Origin: Comamonas phosphati
GTDB taxonomy: Bacteria; Pseudomonadota; Gammaproteobacteria; Burkholderiales; Burkholderiaceae_C
Assembly: GCF_014637085.1 (NCBI RefSeq)
Contig: NZ_BMEU01000003.1
Location: forward strand, 158,711 to 222,710
Reading direction: 5' to 3'
Length of the DNA stretch: 64,000 nt
The notes below the pieces were generated by a model. It searched no databases. It saw only the letters and a program-made list of their open reading frames with translations, and was not told where the DNA came from. This document shows, in pieces, positions 54,692 to 62,615 of this stretch. Every line of letters starts with the position of its first letter. The first letter of the stretch is position 1. A program made the translations under genes and the position numbers.

Positions 54692-56923
54692 ATGCAAACG
54701 CCGGAACTCGCCCACGCCGTGCCACCACGGGCCCCCGAAGCCAATGCCGCCAGCACGCCGGGCGGGCGGGCCCGCGACCCATGGCGCATGCCTCCTCATG
54801 CCACGCTCGACGACCCCCTGCTGGCGTGCCTGGTCGAGCTAACCCGGCTGCACGGCCATCCCCTGACCGCCCAGGCCCTGAGCAACGGACTGCCCCTGGT
54901 CGACAACCGGCTCACGCCATCGCTGCTGGCGCGCGCCGCCGCGCGTGCGCATTGCACGACGCGCATCGTGCGGCGCGATCTCCGGAATCTGCCGTCGGAG
55001 CTGCTGCCCGTCATCGTCCTGCTCAAGGAAAACCGCGCCTGCCTGCTGCTGCAGAAGCTTGCGGACGGCAGCTGCCTCGTGCAATACCCGGAAGCCGGCA
55101 GCCCCGTACCGGTTCCGCAGCAGCAGCTGCAGGCCCAATACAGCGGCCTGCTGTGCTTTGTACGGCCGCAATTCCAGTTGGACGGCCAGCTGGAGCCAAT
55201 GGCCGCACCGCGCAGCAGCCATTGGTTCTGGGCTGTGGTGCTCGACAACTGGCGCCTGTACCGCGATGCCCTGCTCGCCGCCATCCTCATCAATCTGTTC
55301 GCCCTGGTCACCCCGCTGTTCAACCTGAACGTCTACGACCGCGTGGTGCCCAACAACGCCATCGAAACCCTGTGGGTGATGGCGCTGGGCATGCTGCTGG
55401 TACTGATCTTCAACTACGTGCTCACCACGGCGCGCGCCTATGTGGTGGACACCGCGAGCAAGCGCGTCGACGTGCAGCTGTCGGCACGGATCATGGAGCG
55501 GGTGCTCGACCTGCGCATGGAAGGCCGCCCGGCCTCGGTGGGCTCGTTCGCGGCCAATCTGCGCTCGTTCGAGTCGGTGCGCGACTTCATCGCCTCGGCC
55601 AGCCTGACCACGCTGGTCGATCTGCCTTTCGTGCTGCTGTTCCTCGCCGTGCTGGCCTGGATCTCCCCCTGGATGCTGATGCCCGCCGTCGGCTCCATCC
55701 TCATCGTGCTGCTGGTCTCCTGCGTGGCCCAGGCCCGGCTGGAAAGTCTCACGCTCAAGACCTTCCAGGCCTCCGCGCAGCGCAACGCCCTGCTGGTCGA
55801 GTCCCTCACCAATCTCGAAGCGGTCAAGACACTCAATGCCCAGGGCGGCATACAGCGCCGCTGGGAAAGCTCCACCCAGTACCTGGCCTACATGGGGGGC
55901 AAGATCAAGTTCATCTCCTCGGCCAACGTCAACTTCGTGCAGACCATGCAGCAGCTGACCACCGTGGCCGTCGTCATCATCGGCGTCTACGGGGTGCAGG
56001 AGCAGACCATGTCCATGGGCGGCATCATCGCCGCTTCCATGATCGCCGGCCGCTGCCTGGCGCCGCTGGGCCAGGTCGCGGGGCTGATGATGCAGTTCCA
56101 CAATGCGCGCATCTCGCTGAGCTCCATCGACAACTACATGAAGATGCCTGTCGAGCATACGCCCGACCAGGAATACATCTCGCGGCCCCACCTGCAGGGC
56201 GCCATCGAGTTCCGGCAGGTTTGCTTCAGCTATCCCGGCAATCCGCAGACGGTGCTGGGCGGCATTTCCTTCAAGGTCCAGGCGGGCGAGCGGGTCGGCA
56301 TCATCGGCCGCATAGGCTCGGGCAAAAGCACGCTGGAAAAGCTCGTGCTCGGCCTGTACCAGCCCACCGACGGCGCCATCCTCATCGACGGCGTGGACAC
56401 CCGGCAGATCGACCCGGCCGACCTGCGCCGCTCCATCGGCCACGTCCCTCAGGACCCCCTGCTGTTCTACGGCAGCCTCAAGCAGAACCTGCTGATCGGC
56501 GCCCCCCACGCCACCGAGACAGACATGCTGTACGCGGCCGGCATTGCCGGCGTGGACGAGTTCGCGGCCCTGCACCCCCAAGGCTACGACATGACCATCG
56601 GCGAGCGCGGCGAATCGCTGTCGGGCGGCCAGCGCCAATCCATTGCCGTGGCCCGGGCCCTGATCAACGATCCGCCCATGCTGCTGCTCGACGAGCCCAG
56701 CAGCAACCTCGACAACCAGAGCGAAGCCCAGCTGCGGCGGCGCCTCTCGCAGGCCAGCGCCGGAAAGACCATGCTGCTCGTCACCCACCGCACTGCGCTG
56801 CTCGAAATGGTCGAGCGGCTCATCGTCATCGATGCCGGCACCATCGTGGCCGACGGTCCCAAGGATCAGATCATCCAGGCCCTCAAGCAAGGACAGATCG
56901 GGAGCGCGAAAGGCCGGACATGA
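54692..56923 (+). CDS. lapB: Type I secretion ABC transporter LapB
   Basis: A 743-residue inner-membrane pump. It begins with a C39-like domain (about 40-165; the Cys in DPLLACLVEL is not in the D-C-G setting of active C39 peptidases), which binds rather than cuts the substrate. Six membrane helices follow (about 190-460), then the ATPase domain with Walker A GRIGSGKST (near 539), signature LSGGQRQS, Walker B MLLLDEPSSNLD and the switch histidine in THRTAL. This is the RTX-adhesin exporter type (LapB) rather than the HlyB toxin type. Its stop overlaps the lapC ATG. Confidence 0.93.
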   Translation: MQTPELAHAVPPRAPEANAASTPGGRARDPWRMPPHATLDDPLLACLVELTRLHGHPLTAQALSNGLPLVDNRLTPSLLARAAARAHCTTRIVRRDLRNLPSELLPVIVLLKENRACLLLQKLADGSCLVQYPEAGSPVPVPQQQLQAQYSGLLCFVRPQFQLDGQLEPMAAPRSSHWFWAVVLDNWRLYRDALLAAILINLFALVTPLFNLNVYDRVVPNNAIETLWVMALGMLLVLIFNYVLTTARAYVVDTASKRVDVQLSARIMERVLDLRMEGRPASVGSFAANLRSFESVRDFIASASLTTLVDLPFVLLFLAVLAWISPWMLMPAVGSILIVLLVSCVAQARLESLTLKTFQASAQRNALLVESLTNLEAVKTLNAQGGIQRRWESSTQYLAYMGGKIKFISSANVNFVQTMQQLTTVAVVIIGVYGVQEQTMSMGGIIAASMIAGRCLAPLGQVAGLMMQFHNARISLSSIDNYMKMPVEHTPDQEYISRPHLQGAIEFRQVCFSYPGNPQTVLGGISFKVQAGERVGIIGRIGSGKSTLEKLVLGLYQPTDGAILIDGVDTRQIDPADLRRSIGHVPQDPLLFYGSLKQNLLIGAPHATETDMLYAAGIAGVDEFAALHPQGYDMTIGERGESLSGGQRQSIAVARALINDPPMLLLDEPSSNLDNQSEAQLRRRLSQASAGKTMLLVTHRTALLEMVERLIVIDAGTIVADGPKDQIIQALKQGQIGSAKGRT

Positions 56924-58368
56924 CAGACGCCACCAAAGAAAAACCGGCTGCGCCCATGCGGGTGCCGAACAGCCCCCACCGCAGGCCAGGCAAGGGCGGC
57001 GGCCTGCGCGAAAGGCTGCAGCGCCTGGAAAACTGGCTGCTGCAGGGCGAAGCCCCCGTCGGCGCCCACGATCCTGCGGACCTGGCCGCCGACGCGCAAT
57101 GGGCGGTGGGCCAGCAGCAGGCCCGCGGTTCGCGCCTGCTGCTCTGGACCTCGCTGCTCGTCGTCCTGGTTCTCATCGTCTGGGCCAGCCTGGGCCGCAT
57201 CGATGAAGTCGTGCGCGGCCAGGGCAAGGTCGTGCCCTCGCGCCAGATCCAGGTCGTGCAAAGCCTGGACGGCGGCATCGTCGAGCAAATCCTCGTGCAC
57301 CCCGGCGAAGCCGTCCAGGCCAACCAGGTGCTGCTGCGCATCGACCCCACGCGCTACAGCGCCTCGCTGGGCGAGAACAAGGCCGAAAGCCTCTCGCTGC
57401 AAGCCAAGGCCGCGCGCCTGGAAGCCCTGGCCACGGGGCACCCGTTCCATGTCTCCGACGAACTGGCCAAGGGCGCACCCGCCGCCGTGGAGATGGAGCG
57501 CCGTACCTGGGAGTCGCGCACCCAGGAGCTCAATACCACGGTGAGCATCGCCCGCGACCAGCTTGGCCAGCGGCAGCAGGAGCTGCGGGCCACCCAGGCC
57601 CAGCGCGATCAGGCCCAGGCCAGCTGCAGCCTGACCAATGACGAGTTCAACGTCACCCGCCCCTTGCTCAAAAGCGGGGCCGTCTCCGAGGTGGACCTGC
57701 TGCGCCTGCAGCGCGACGTGGCGCGCTTTTGCGGCGAGGCCCGGGCCGCCGGCGCGCAGATGGGACGCATCGGTGCGGCCATCTCCGAAGCCGATCGCAA
57801 GATCCGCGAAGCCGAGCTCACCATCCGCAACCAGGCCAGCGCCGAGCTGTCCGAAACACGCACCAAGCTCTCGACGCTGGAGCAGGGCCAGCGCGCCCTG
57901 GCCGACCGCGTCAAGCTCGCCGAAGTGCGCGCGCCCGTGCGGGGCACCATCAACAACCTGCTGATCAATACCGTGGGCGGCGTGGTCCAGCCCGGCAAGG
58001 ACATTCTCGACATCGTGCCCAGCGACGACACGCTGCTGCTCGAAGTTCAGATCAACCCGCGCGACATCGGCTTCCTGCACTTCGGCCAGAAGGCCGAGGT
58101 GAAGTTCACCGCCTATGACTTCGCCATCTACGGAGGCCTGCAGGGCCAGGTCGAGCAAATCGGCGCCAACACCATTACCGACGAGCGCGGCAACACTTTC
58201 TATGTCGTCAAGGTGCGTACCGACCGAACCCATGTAGGCGACGACAGCCGCCCGGTCATCCCGGGGATGCAGGCCGAGATCCACATCCTCACCGGCCGGC
58301 GTACGCTCATGCAATACCTTCTCAAACCCATACTGCGGGCAAAATCCAACGCCTTCGTCGAACGCTAG
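56920..58368 (+). CDS. lapC: Type I secretion membrane-fusion protein LapC
   Basis: A 482-residue HlyD-family adaptor with a cytoplasmic N-terminus (1-72), one membrane helix (73-91), a lipoyl-like half (VVQSLDGGIVEQILVHPGEA), a long coiled-coil hairpin (about 150-340) and the returning beta part (VRAPVRGTINNLLINTVGGV). It links LapB to the TolC-like channel. The ATG overlaps the lapB stop. The long longer frame reading in from upstream is out of frame with lapB and is not coding. Confidence 0.93.
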   Translation: MTDATKEKPAAPMRVPNSPHRRPGKGGGLRERLQRLENWLLQGEAPVGAHDPADLAADAQWAVGQQQARGSRLLLWTSLLVVLVLIVWASLGRIDEVVRGQGKVVPSRQIQVVQSLDGGIVEQILVHPGEAVQANQVLLRIDPTRYSASLGENKAESLSLQAKAARLEALATGHPFHVSDELAKGAPAAVEMERRTWESRTQELNTTVSIARDQLGQRQQELRATQAQRDQAQASCSLTNDEFNVTRPLLKSGAVSEVDLLRLQRDVARFCGEARAAGAQMGRIGAAISEADRKIREAELTIRNQASAELSETRTKLSTLEQGQRALADRVKLAEVRAPVRGTINNLLINTVGGVVQPGKDILDIVPSDDTLLLEVQINPRDIGFLHFGQKAEVKFTAYDFAIYGGLQGQVEQIGANTITDERGNTFYVVKVRTDRTHVGDDSRPVIPGMQAEIHILTGRRTLMQYLLKPILRAKSNAFVER

Positions 58369-58399
58369 CGTACAACGACTACAGGGAGACGGGAGGAAC

Positions 58400-59038
58400 A
58401 TGATCTCCACGCAAGCACAGCCGGTACTGATGGTGACGCAGAACGCCGCGTTATGGCAGCACTGGCAGCAGATCGACGGCTCGCGCTGGCTTCCCGCGCG
58501 CGGCCTGGGCCTGCAGGACATGCAGCGCTGGGCCAGGCAATCGCGCCAGTTGGTCATGCTCGACTCGGAGCTGCCGCGTCTGCCCGGATGGGACCATGCC
58601 GAATGGCCCGGCCTGCTGCAGAACCTGAAGGTGCTGGTGCTCGGCACACGGCCCAACGACACCGAGGGCCGCCAAGCGCTGGCGTGCGGAGCCAGCGGCT
58701 ACGCCCATGCCTACACCCCCGCCGAATCGCTGGGGACCATTCTCAACAGCATTGACGAAGGCAGCATCTGGCTGGGCCGCAGCCTCATGCAGCGCCTGCT
58801 GCAGGACATCGACAGCCGCCTGCCGGCCTCCAGCGCCCAGGACTGGACCGCAGGCCTGAGCCCCCGCGAACAGCAGGTGGCACGCCAGGCCTCGATGGGC
58901 CACAGCAATCCCGACATCGCCGATTCCCTGGGCATCAGCGAACGGACCGTACGCGCCCATCTTTCGGCGATTTTCGAAAAACTCCAGGTCAGCGATCGCC
59001 TCATGCTGGCGCTCAAGGTGCATGGAATTGGAAGGTAG
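58400..59038 (+). CDS. LuxR-type regulator with a receiver-like domain
   Basis: A 212-residue regulator. Its N-terminal half has the layout of a receiver domain with an Asp in the phospho-site position (Asp55, VMLDSEL), but the acidic pair that normally binds magnesium at the first strand is missing (VLMVTQNAALW), as in CsgD/VpsT-like proteins. The C-terminal LuxR helix-turn-helix is complete (LSPREQQVARQASMGHSNPD ... ISERTVRAHLSAIFEKL). No kinase is adjacent. Its place between lapC and lapG suggests control of the adhesin or its export genes, perhaps through a ligand such as c-di-GMP; this is inference. Confidence 0.88.
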   Translation: MISTQAQPVLMVTQNAALWQHWQQIDGSRWLPARGLGLQDMQRWARQSRQLVMLDSELPRLPGWDHAEWPGLLQNLKVLVLGTRPNDTEGRQALACGASGYAHAYTPAESLGTILNSIDEGSIWLGRSLMQRLLQDIDSRLPASSAQDWTAGLSPREQQVARQASMGHSNPDIADSLGISERTVRAHLSAIFEKLQVSDRLMLALKVHGIGR

Positions 59039-59798
59039 CCCCCCTGAGCCGCTACGCGGCTTCCCCCCAGGGGGACGACGGCCTTGGCTGCGGGGCGGCC
59101 CTTGCTGGCCGTCCCGCACTTGGATCGCGCCGGTTTCACGCGCGCTGCTGGCGGCCGCCTTGCTGCTGGCCTGGCTGCTGCCCGTGCCCGGCCGCAGCGC
59201 GCTCGAGTTCGATGTCGCCAAGCTCCAGCAAACCATGCAGAGCCGCTACGGCACCCGGGGCGTACAGGCCTTGCGCGACTGGCTGCGCATGCTGCAGGAG
59301 CAGGCGGGCCAGCCCCAGGAGCGACAGCTGCAAGCCGTCAACACCTTCTGGAACCAGACCGTGCTGGCCTCGGAAGACACCATCGTCTGGGGCGAGGCCG
59401 ACTACTGGGCCACGCCGCTGGAAAGCCTGGGCAAGCGCGCCGGCGACTGCGAAGACTTCGTCATCGGCAAATATTTCTCGCTCCTGCGCCTGGGCATCCC
59501 CGCCGAAAAGCTGAGGCTCATCTACGTGCGTGCCCGCCTGGGCGGCATAGGCAGCACCCAGAGCATCGCGCACATGGTGCTGGGCTTTTACGAAACCCCC
59601 GCCTCCGAGCCGCTGGTGCTCGACAGCCTGGTGGGAGACATCCTGCCCGCCAGTCAGCGCACCGACCTGACGCCGGTCTTCAGCTTCAACGGGCAAGGCG
59701 TCTATGTGGCCGGAGCCAGCCAGTCGGCACCGGTGGAACGCATCAGCCGCTGGCGCGGGCTGCTGGCCCGCATGCAGCAGGAAGGGTTCATGCCATGA
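59022..59798 (+). CDS. lapG: LapG-type periplasmic cysteine protease, first copy
   Basis: A transglutaminase-like protease that cuts the N-terminal region of LapA-type adhesins and so releases biofilm cells. The catalytic triad is Cys143 (AGDCEDF), His184 (SIAHMVL) and Asp201 (LDSL) in the 258-residue frame. A hydrophobic export segment (ALLAAALLLAWLLPVPG) precedes the mature part at ALEFDV. The start is a problem: the only in-frame ATG is at 59022, inside the last codons of luxR, and translation from it reads through repeat copy F, giving 33 unusual residues before the signal. A non-ATG start nearer the hydrophobic segment (for example ATC or CTG around 59120-59165) is the alternative. It is a paralogue of the gene at 61839-62561. 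Confidence 0.85.
   Translation: MELEGSPPEPLRGFPPGGRRPWLRGGPCWPSRTWIAPVSRALLAAALLLAWLLPVPGRSALEFDVAKLQQTMQSRYGTRGVQALRDWLRMLQEQAGQPQERQLQAVNTFWNQTVLASEDTIVWGEADYWATPLESLGKRAGDCEDFVIGKYFSLLRLGIPAEKLRLIYVRARLGGIGSTQSIAHMVLGFYETPASEPLVLDSLVGDILPASQRTDLTPVFSFNGQGVYVAGASQSAPVERISRWRGLLARMQQEGFMP
59040..59138 (+). repeat. Dispersed GC-rich repeat, copy F
   Basis: CCCCTGAGCCGCTACGCGGC, CCCCCCAGGGGG, GGCTGCGGGGCGGCCCTTGC, end GGATCGCGCCGGTTTCAC. It begins right after the luxR stop codon and covers the region where lapG translation must start. Confidence 0.82.
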
Positions 59799-59838
59799 AC
59801 GGCACACAACAGGGTGCGGCAACGCACGGGAGGCAGAC

Positions 59839-61842
59839 ATGTCATTGTTGAAACGGCTCTTGCTCAGCGTCACGGTCGCCCTCCTGGTCATCCTGGCCGG
59901 CACCATGGCCTTCAGCATCGGTGCGGCACGGCAGTATCTGGATGGGCAGCTGCAGTCGGAAAGCGAAAACGCGGCCTCCTCTCTGGCCCTGTCGCTGTCC
60001 CAGCCCTCCAACCAGGACCCGGTGACGCGCGAACTGCTGATGATGGCCTTGTTCGACAGCGGCCAGTTCCGCCAGATACGGCTCACGGCCCCCGATGGAG
60101 AGGAGCTGTTCGCACGCCAGCAGGCGCAAGCCACACAGGCCGCGCAGGAAGCGCCGCCCTGGTTCTCGCGGTTGCTGCCGCTGACCCAGCCCACGGTCGA
60201 GCGCGCCGTCAGCGACGGCTGGCGCCAGGTCGGCCGGCTTTCGGTGGCCGTGGACAACAGCTATGCCGGCACTGCGCTCTGGCACAGCAGCGTGCGCATG
60301 ACGGCCCTGGTACTGGTCGCGGGCGCGGCCTGGGCGCTTTTCGTGGTCGTGCTGCTCAACTGGTTCCGGCGCGTGCTGCGCGAAGAGGTTTCGGCACAGG
60401 TGCGAGCCATCGGCACACAAGCATCTTCCAACGAGCGCCCCCTGCATCCACGCGTGGCGGAGCTGAGTTCGCTGGTCAGCGCCATTGACGATACCCGCGA
60501 GCGCGTACGCGCCACCGAACACGAGCAGACGCAGCGCATCGAATCGCTGGAGCTCGAGGTCAACCGCGACCCCGTCACCCGGCTGCCCAACCGCCGCTAC
60601 TTCGTCAACGAACTGCGCCGCGCCCTTGGCGGGGACGCAGGCCAGGCGGCCTCGCACGGCCATGTGCTGCTGTTTCGCCAGCGCGACCTGCAGGCCCTGA
60701 ATACCGACATGACGCGCGCCAACGTCGACGAATGGCTGACCGGCATCGGCCTGCGGGTCGGCGAGATCCTGGCCGCGCAGGCAGCCAGCGGAGCCTATCC
60801 GCAAGGCACTCCAGGCGGACAGCTGGCCCGCCTCAACAGCTCGGACTTCGTGGTGCTCCTGCCCGGCATGCAAGGGCCGCAGGCCATGCACCTGGTGCAG
60901 CAGATACGCCAGATGCTGCAATCGCTGCGCGTCGCCGTCGCTGATGGCACCTGGTGCCGCTGGGCTTATGCGCTCACCGACTACACGCCCTCGAGCTCGG
61001 TGAGCGACGTGCTGTCCCGCCTGGACCATGCGTTGATGCGCACCGAGAGCGCGGGCTACACGGAAGTCGAGTACGTTGCCTATGACGCGCACGAAGCCCA
61101 GCGCAGTGCGGCGGGCGAGGGCCAATGGCAGCAACTGCTGTCGGCCGCATTGGCCGATGCGCAGCAGCTGGCCCTGGGCATCTCCGGCCAGACCTATGAG
61201 GGCCCGCAAGGCAGGGAAGAGCGCAACGAGGCCTCGCTGGAGCTGCGCGAGCCCGGCGGGCAGACACTGTCCGGATCGCTGTTCCTGCCCGTGGCCGTGC
61301 GCCTGGGCCTGTCGGCCGATTTCGACCTGCGCGCCATCGCTCTGGGCCTGCACTGGCTGCAGCAGCATGCCGGCGCATCGCTCATCGTGCGCGTCTCCCT
61401 GCCGTCACTGGGCCAGGCCCACTTCCTGCCCAAGCTGCAGGCTCTTCTGGGTCAGCAGTCCAGCCAAGACCCAAGCCAGGCCCATCCAGCGCTGCCACGG
61501 CTCATCCTGGAACTCGACGCCCACGGCGTCATCGCCTACCCCGACGAACTGGCCATGTTCTGCACCCTGGCACGCCAGAACAGCATCTGCGTCGGCCTGC
61601 GCCGCCTGGACCAGCAGCCCATGGCGCTCGCGCACCTGCACGCACTGCCCCTGGCCTACGTCAAGCTGGGCGGCGACTTCGCCGCGCACTCGAACGACAA
61701 CCCCGGCAGCCGCCACCTGCTGCAAGCCATGGCCCAGACCGCCCGGGAACTGCGGCTGCGCGTCTATGCCGCCGGAGCCCTGGACGCCAAGGCCACGACC
61801 CTGCTGCGGCAGCAAGGGGTCGGCGTGCTGGTGAATCCATGA
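59839..61842 (+). CDS. lapD: LapD-type c-di-GMP receptor
   Basis: A 667-residue inner-membrane protein that, when bound to c-di-GMP, holds LapG through its periplasmic domain and so keeps the adhesin on the cell. Helix 1 (5-27), LapD/MoxY-type periplasmic domain (to about 152), helix 2 (154-176), HAMP, then a GGDEF-like domain (RDPVTRLPNRRYFVNEL) in which the active-site motif reads NSSDF, and an EAL-like domain (from about 420) in which the EAL triplet is replaced by VSL-type residues. Both enzyme sites are thus degenerate, as in LapD. GGGAGG precedes the ATG. The stop overlaps the second lapG start. Confidence 0.93.
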   Translation: MSLLKRLLLSVTVALLVILAGTMAFSIGAARQYLDGQLQSESENAASSLALSLSQPSNQDPVTRELLMMALFDSGQFRQIRLTAPDGEELFARQQAQATQAAQEAPPWFSRLLPLTQPTVERAVSDGWRQVGRLSVAVDNSYAGTALWHSSVRMTALVLVAGAAWALFVVVLLNWFRRVLREEVSAQVRAIGTQASSNERPLHPRVAELSSLVSAIDDTRERVRATEHEQTQRIESLELEVNRDPVTRLPNRRYFVNELRRALGGDAGQAASHGHVLLFRQRDLQALNTDMTRANVDEWLTGIGLRVGEILAAQAASGAYPQGTPGGQLARLNSSDFVVLLPGMQGPQAMHLVQQIRQMLQSLRVAVADGTWCRWAYALTDYTPSSSVSDVLSRLDHALMRTESAGYTEVEYVAYDAHEAQRSAAGEGQWQQLLSAALADAQQLALGISGQTYEGPQGREERNEASLELREPGGQTLSGSLFLPVAVRLGLSADFDLRAIALGLHWLQQHAGASLIVRVSLPSLGQAHFLPKLQALLGQQSSQDPSQAHPALPRLILELDAHGVIAYPDELAMFCTLARQNSICVGLRRLDQQPMALAHLHALPLAYVKLGGDFAAHSNDNPGSRHLLQAMAQTARELRLRVYAAGALDAKATTLLRQQGVGVLVNP

Positions 61843-62561
61843 GCGGCATGGCGCAAATCAAGGCGGCGGTATGCGCAAGGCTGGCGCGCCTCGCCTGGCT
61901 GCTGGTCGCCACAGCATGCATAGCCGGCTGCGCGACACGCGCGCCGCAACCTTCGGCGCCCGCGGATCCCGAGCCGGCGCAGCTGGAGCAGGCCATGCGG
62001 GCCCGCTACGGTACGCAAGGCGTGCAGGCACTGCGCGACTGGCTGGGCATGCTGCAAGCCCAGAAAGGCAAGCCGCAGCAGCAGCAGTTGCAGGCCGTCA
62101 ACGCCTTCTGGAACCAGGCCGTGCTCAGCTCGGACGACCCCATCGTCTGGGGCGAAACCGACTACTGGGCCACGCCGCTCGAAAGCCTGGGCCGGCGCGC
62201 CGGCGACTGCGAGGACTTCGTGATCGGCAAATACTTCTCGCTGCTGCGCCTGGGCATGCCCGTCGAGAAACTGCGGCTCGTCTACGTGCGTGCACGTATG
62301 GGCGGCGCGGGCAGCAGCCAAAGCATCGCCCATATGGTGCTGGGCTTTCACGCGACCCCCGCCGCCGAACCGCTGGTGCTGGACAGCCTCATCGCCGACA
62401 TCCGGCCCGCCAGCCAGCGCCCCGACCTCACCCCCGTGTTCAGCTTCAACGGACAAGGCATCTACGTCACCGGCTCCAGCCAGACCGCGCCGGCGGACCG
62501 CATCAGCCGCTGGAATGGGCTGCTGGCACGCATGCGGCAGGAAGGGTTCAGGCTGCCCTGA
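61839..62561 (+). CDS. lapG: LapG-type cysteine protease, second copy (lipoprotein)
   Basis: A 240-residue paralogue of the first LapG, coupled to lapD by an ATGA overlap. The triad is Cys124, His165 and Asp182, so it should be active. Its N-terminus carries a lipobox (ACIAGC, Cys near residue 30), which the first copy lacks, so it is probably membrane-anchored. From the QTMQSRYG/QAMRARYG region to the end the two genes align without gaps at a constant offset of 2760 bases, with most residues identical, which points to a fairly old tandem duplication of lapG around lapD. It converges on the adhesin gene. Confidence 0.9.
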   Translation: MSGMAQIKAAVCARLARLAWLLVATACIAGCATRAPQPSAPADPEPAQLEQAMRARYGTQGVQALRDWLGMLQAQKGKPQQQQLQAVNAFWNQAVLSSDDPIVWGETDYWATPLESLGRRAGDCEDFVIGKYFSLLRLGMPVEKLRLVYVRARMGGAGSSQSIAHMVLGFHATPAAEPLVLDSLIADIRPASQRPDLTPVFSFNGQGIYVTGSSQTAPADRISRWNGLLARMRQEGFRLP

Positions 62562-62591
62562 AGGGTGTTCTCAAGAGGGCCCGCCTTTTTT

Positions 62592-62612
62592 CCACCGGCC
62601 TCGGGGCCGTGG
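62592..62612. other. Hairpin between lapG copy 2 and the adhesin gene
   Basis: CCACCGGCC (62592-62600) and GGCCGTGG (62605-62612) pair with one bulge. A T run (62586-62591) precedes rather than follows it on the plus strand, so it does not fit an intrinsic terminator on either strand. Confidence 0.3.
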
Positions 62613-62615
62613 CAA

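Noticed and set aside
62570-62615. An intrinsic terminator after the second lapG
   Set aside because: The T run comes before the stem on the plus strand and as an A run on the minus strand, so the order is wrong for both.
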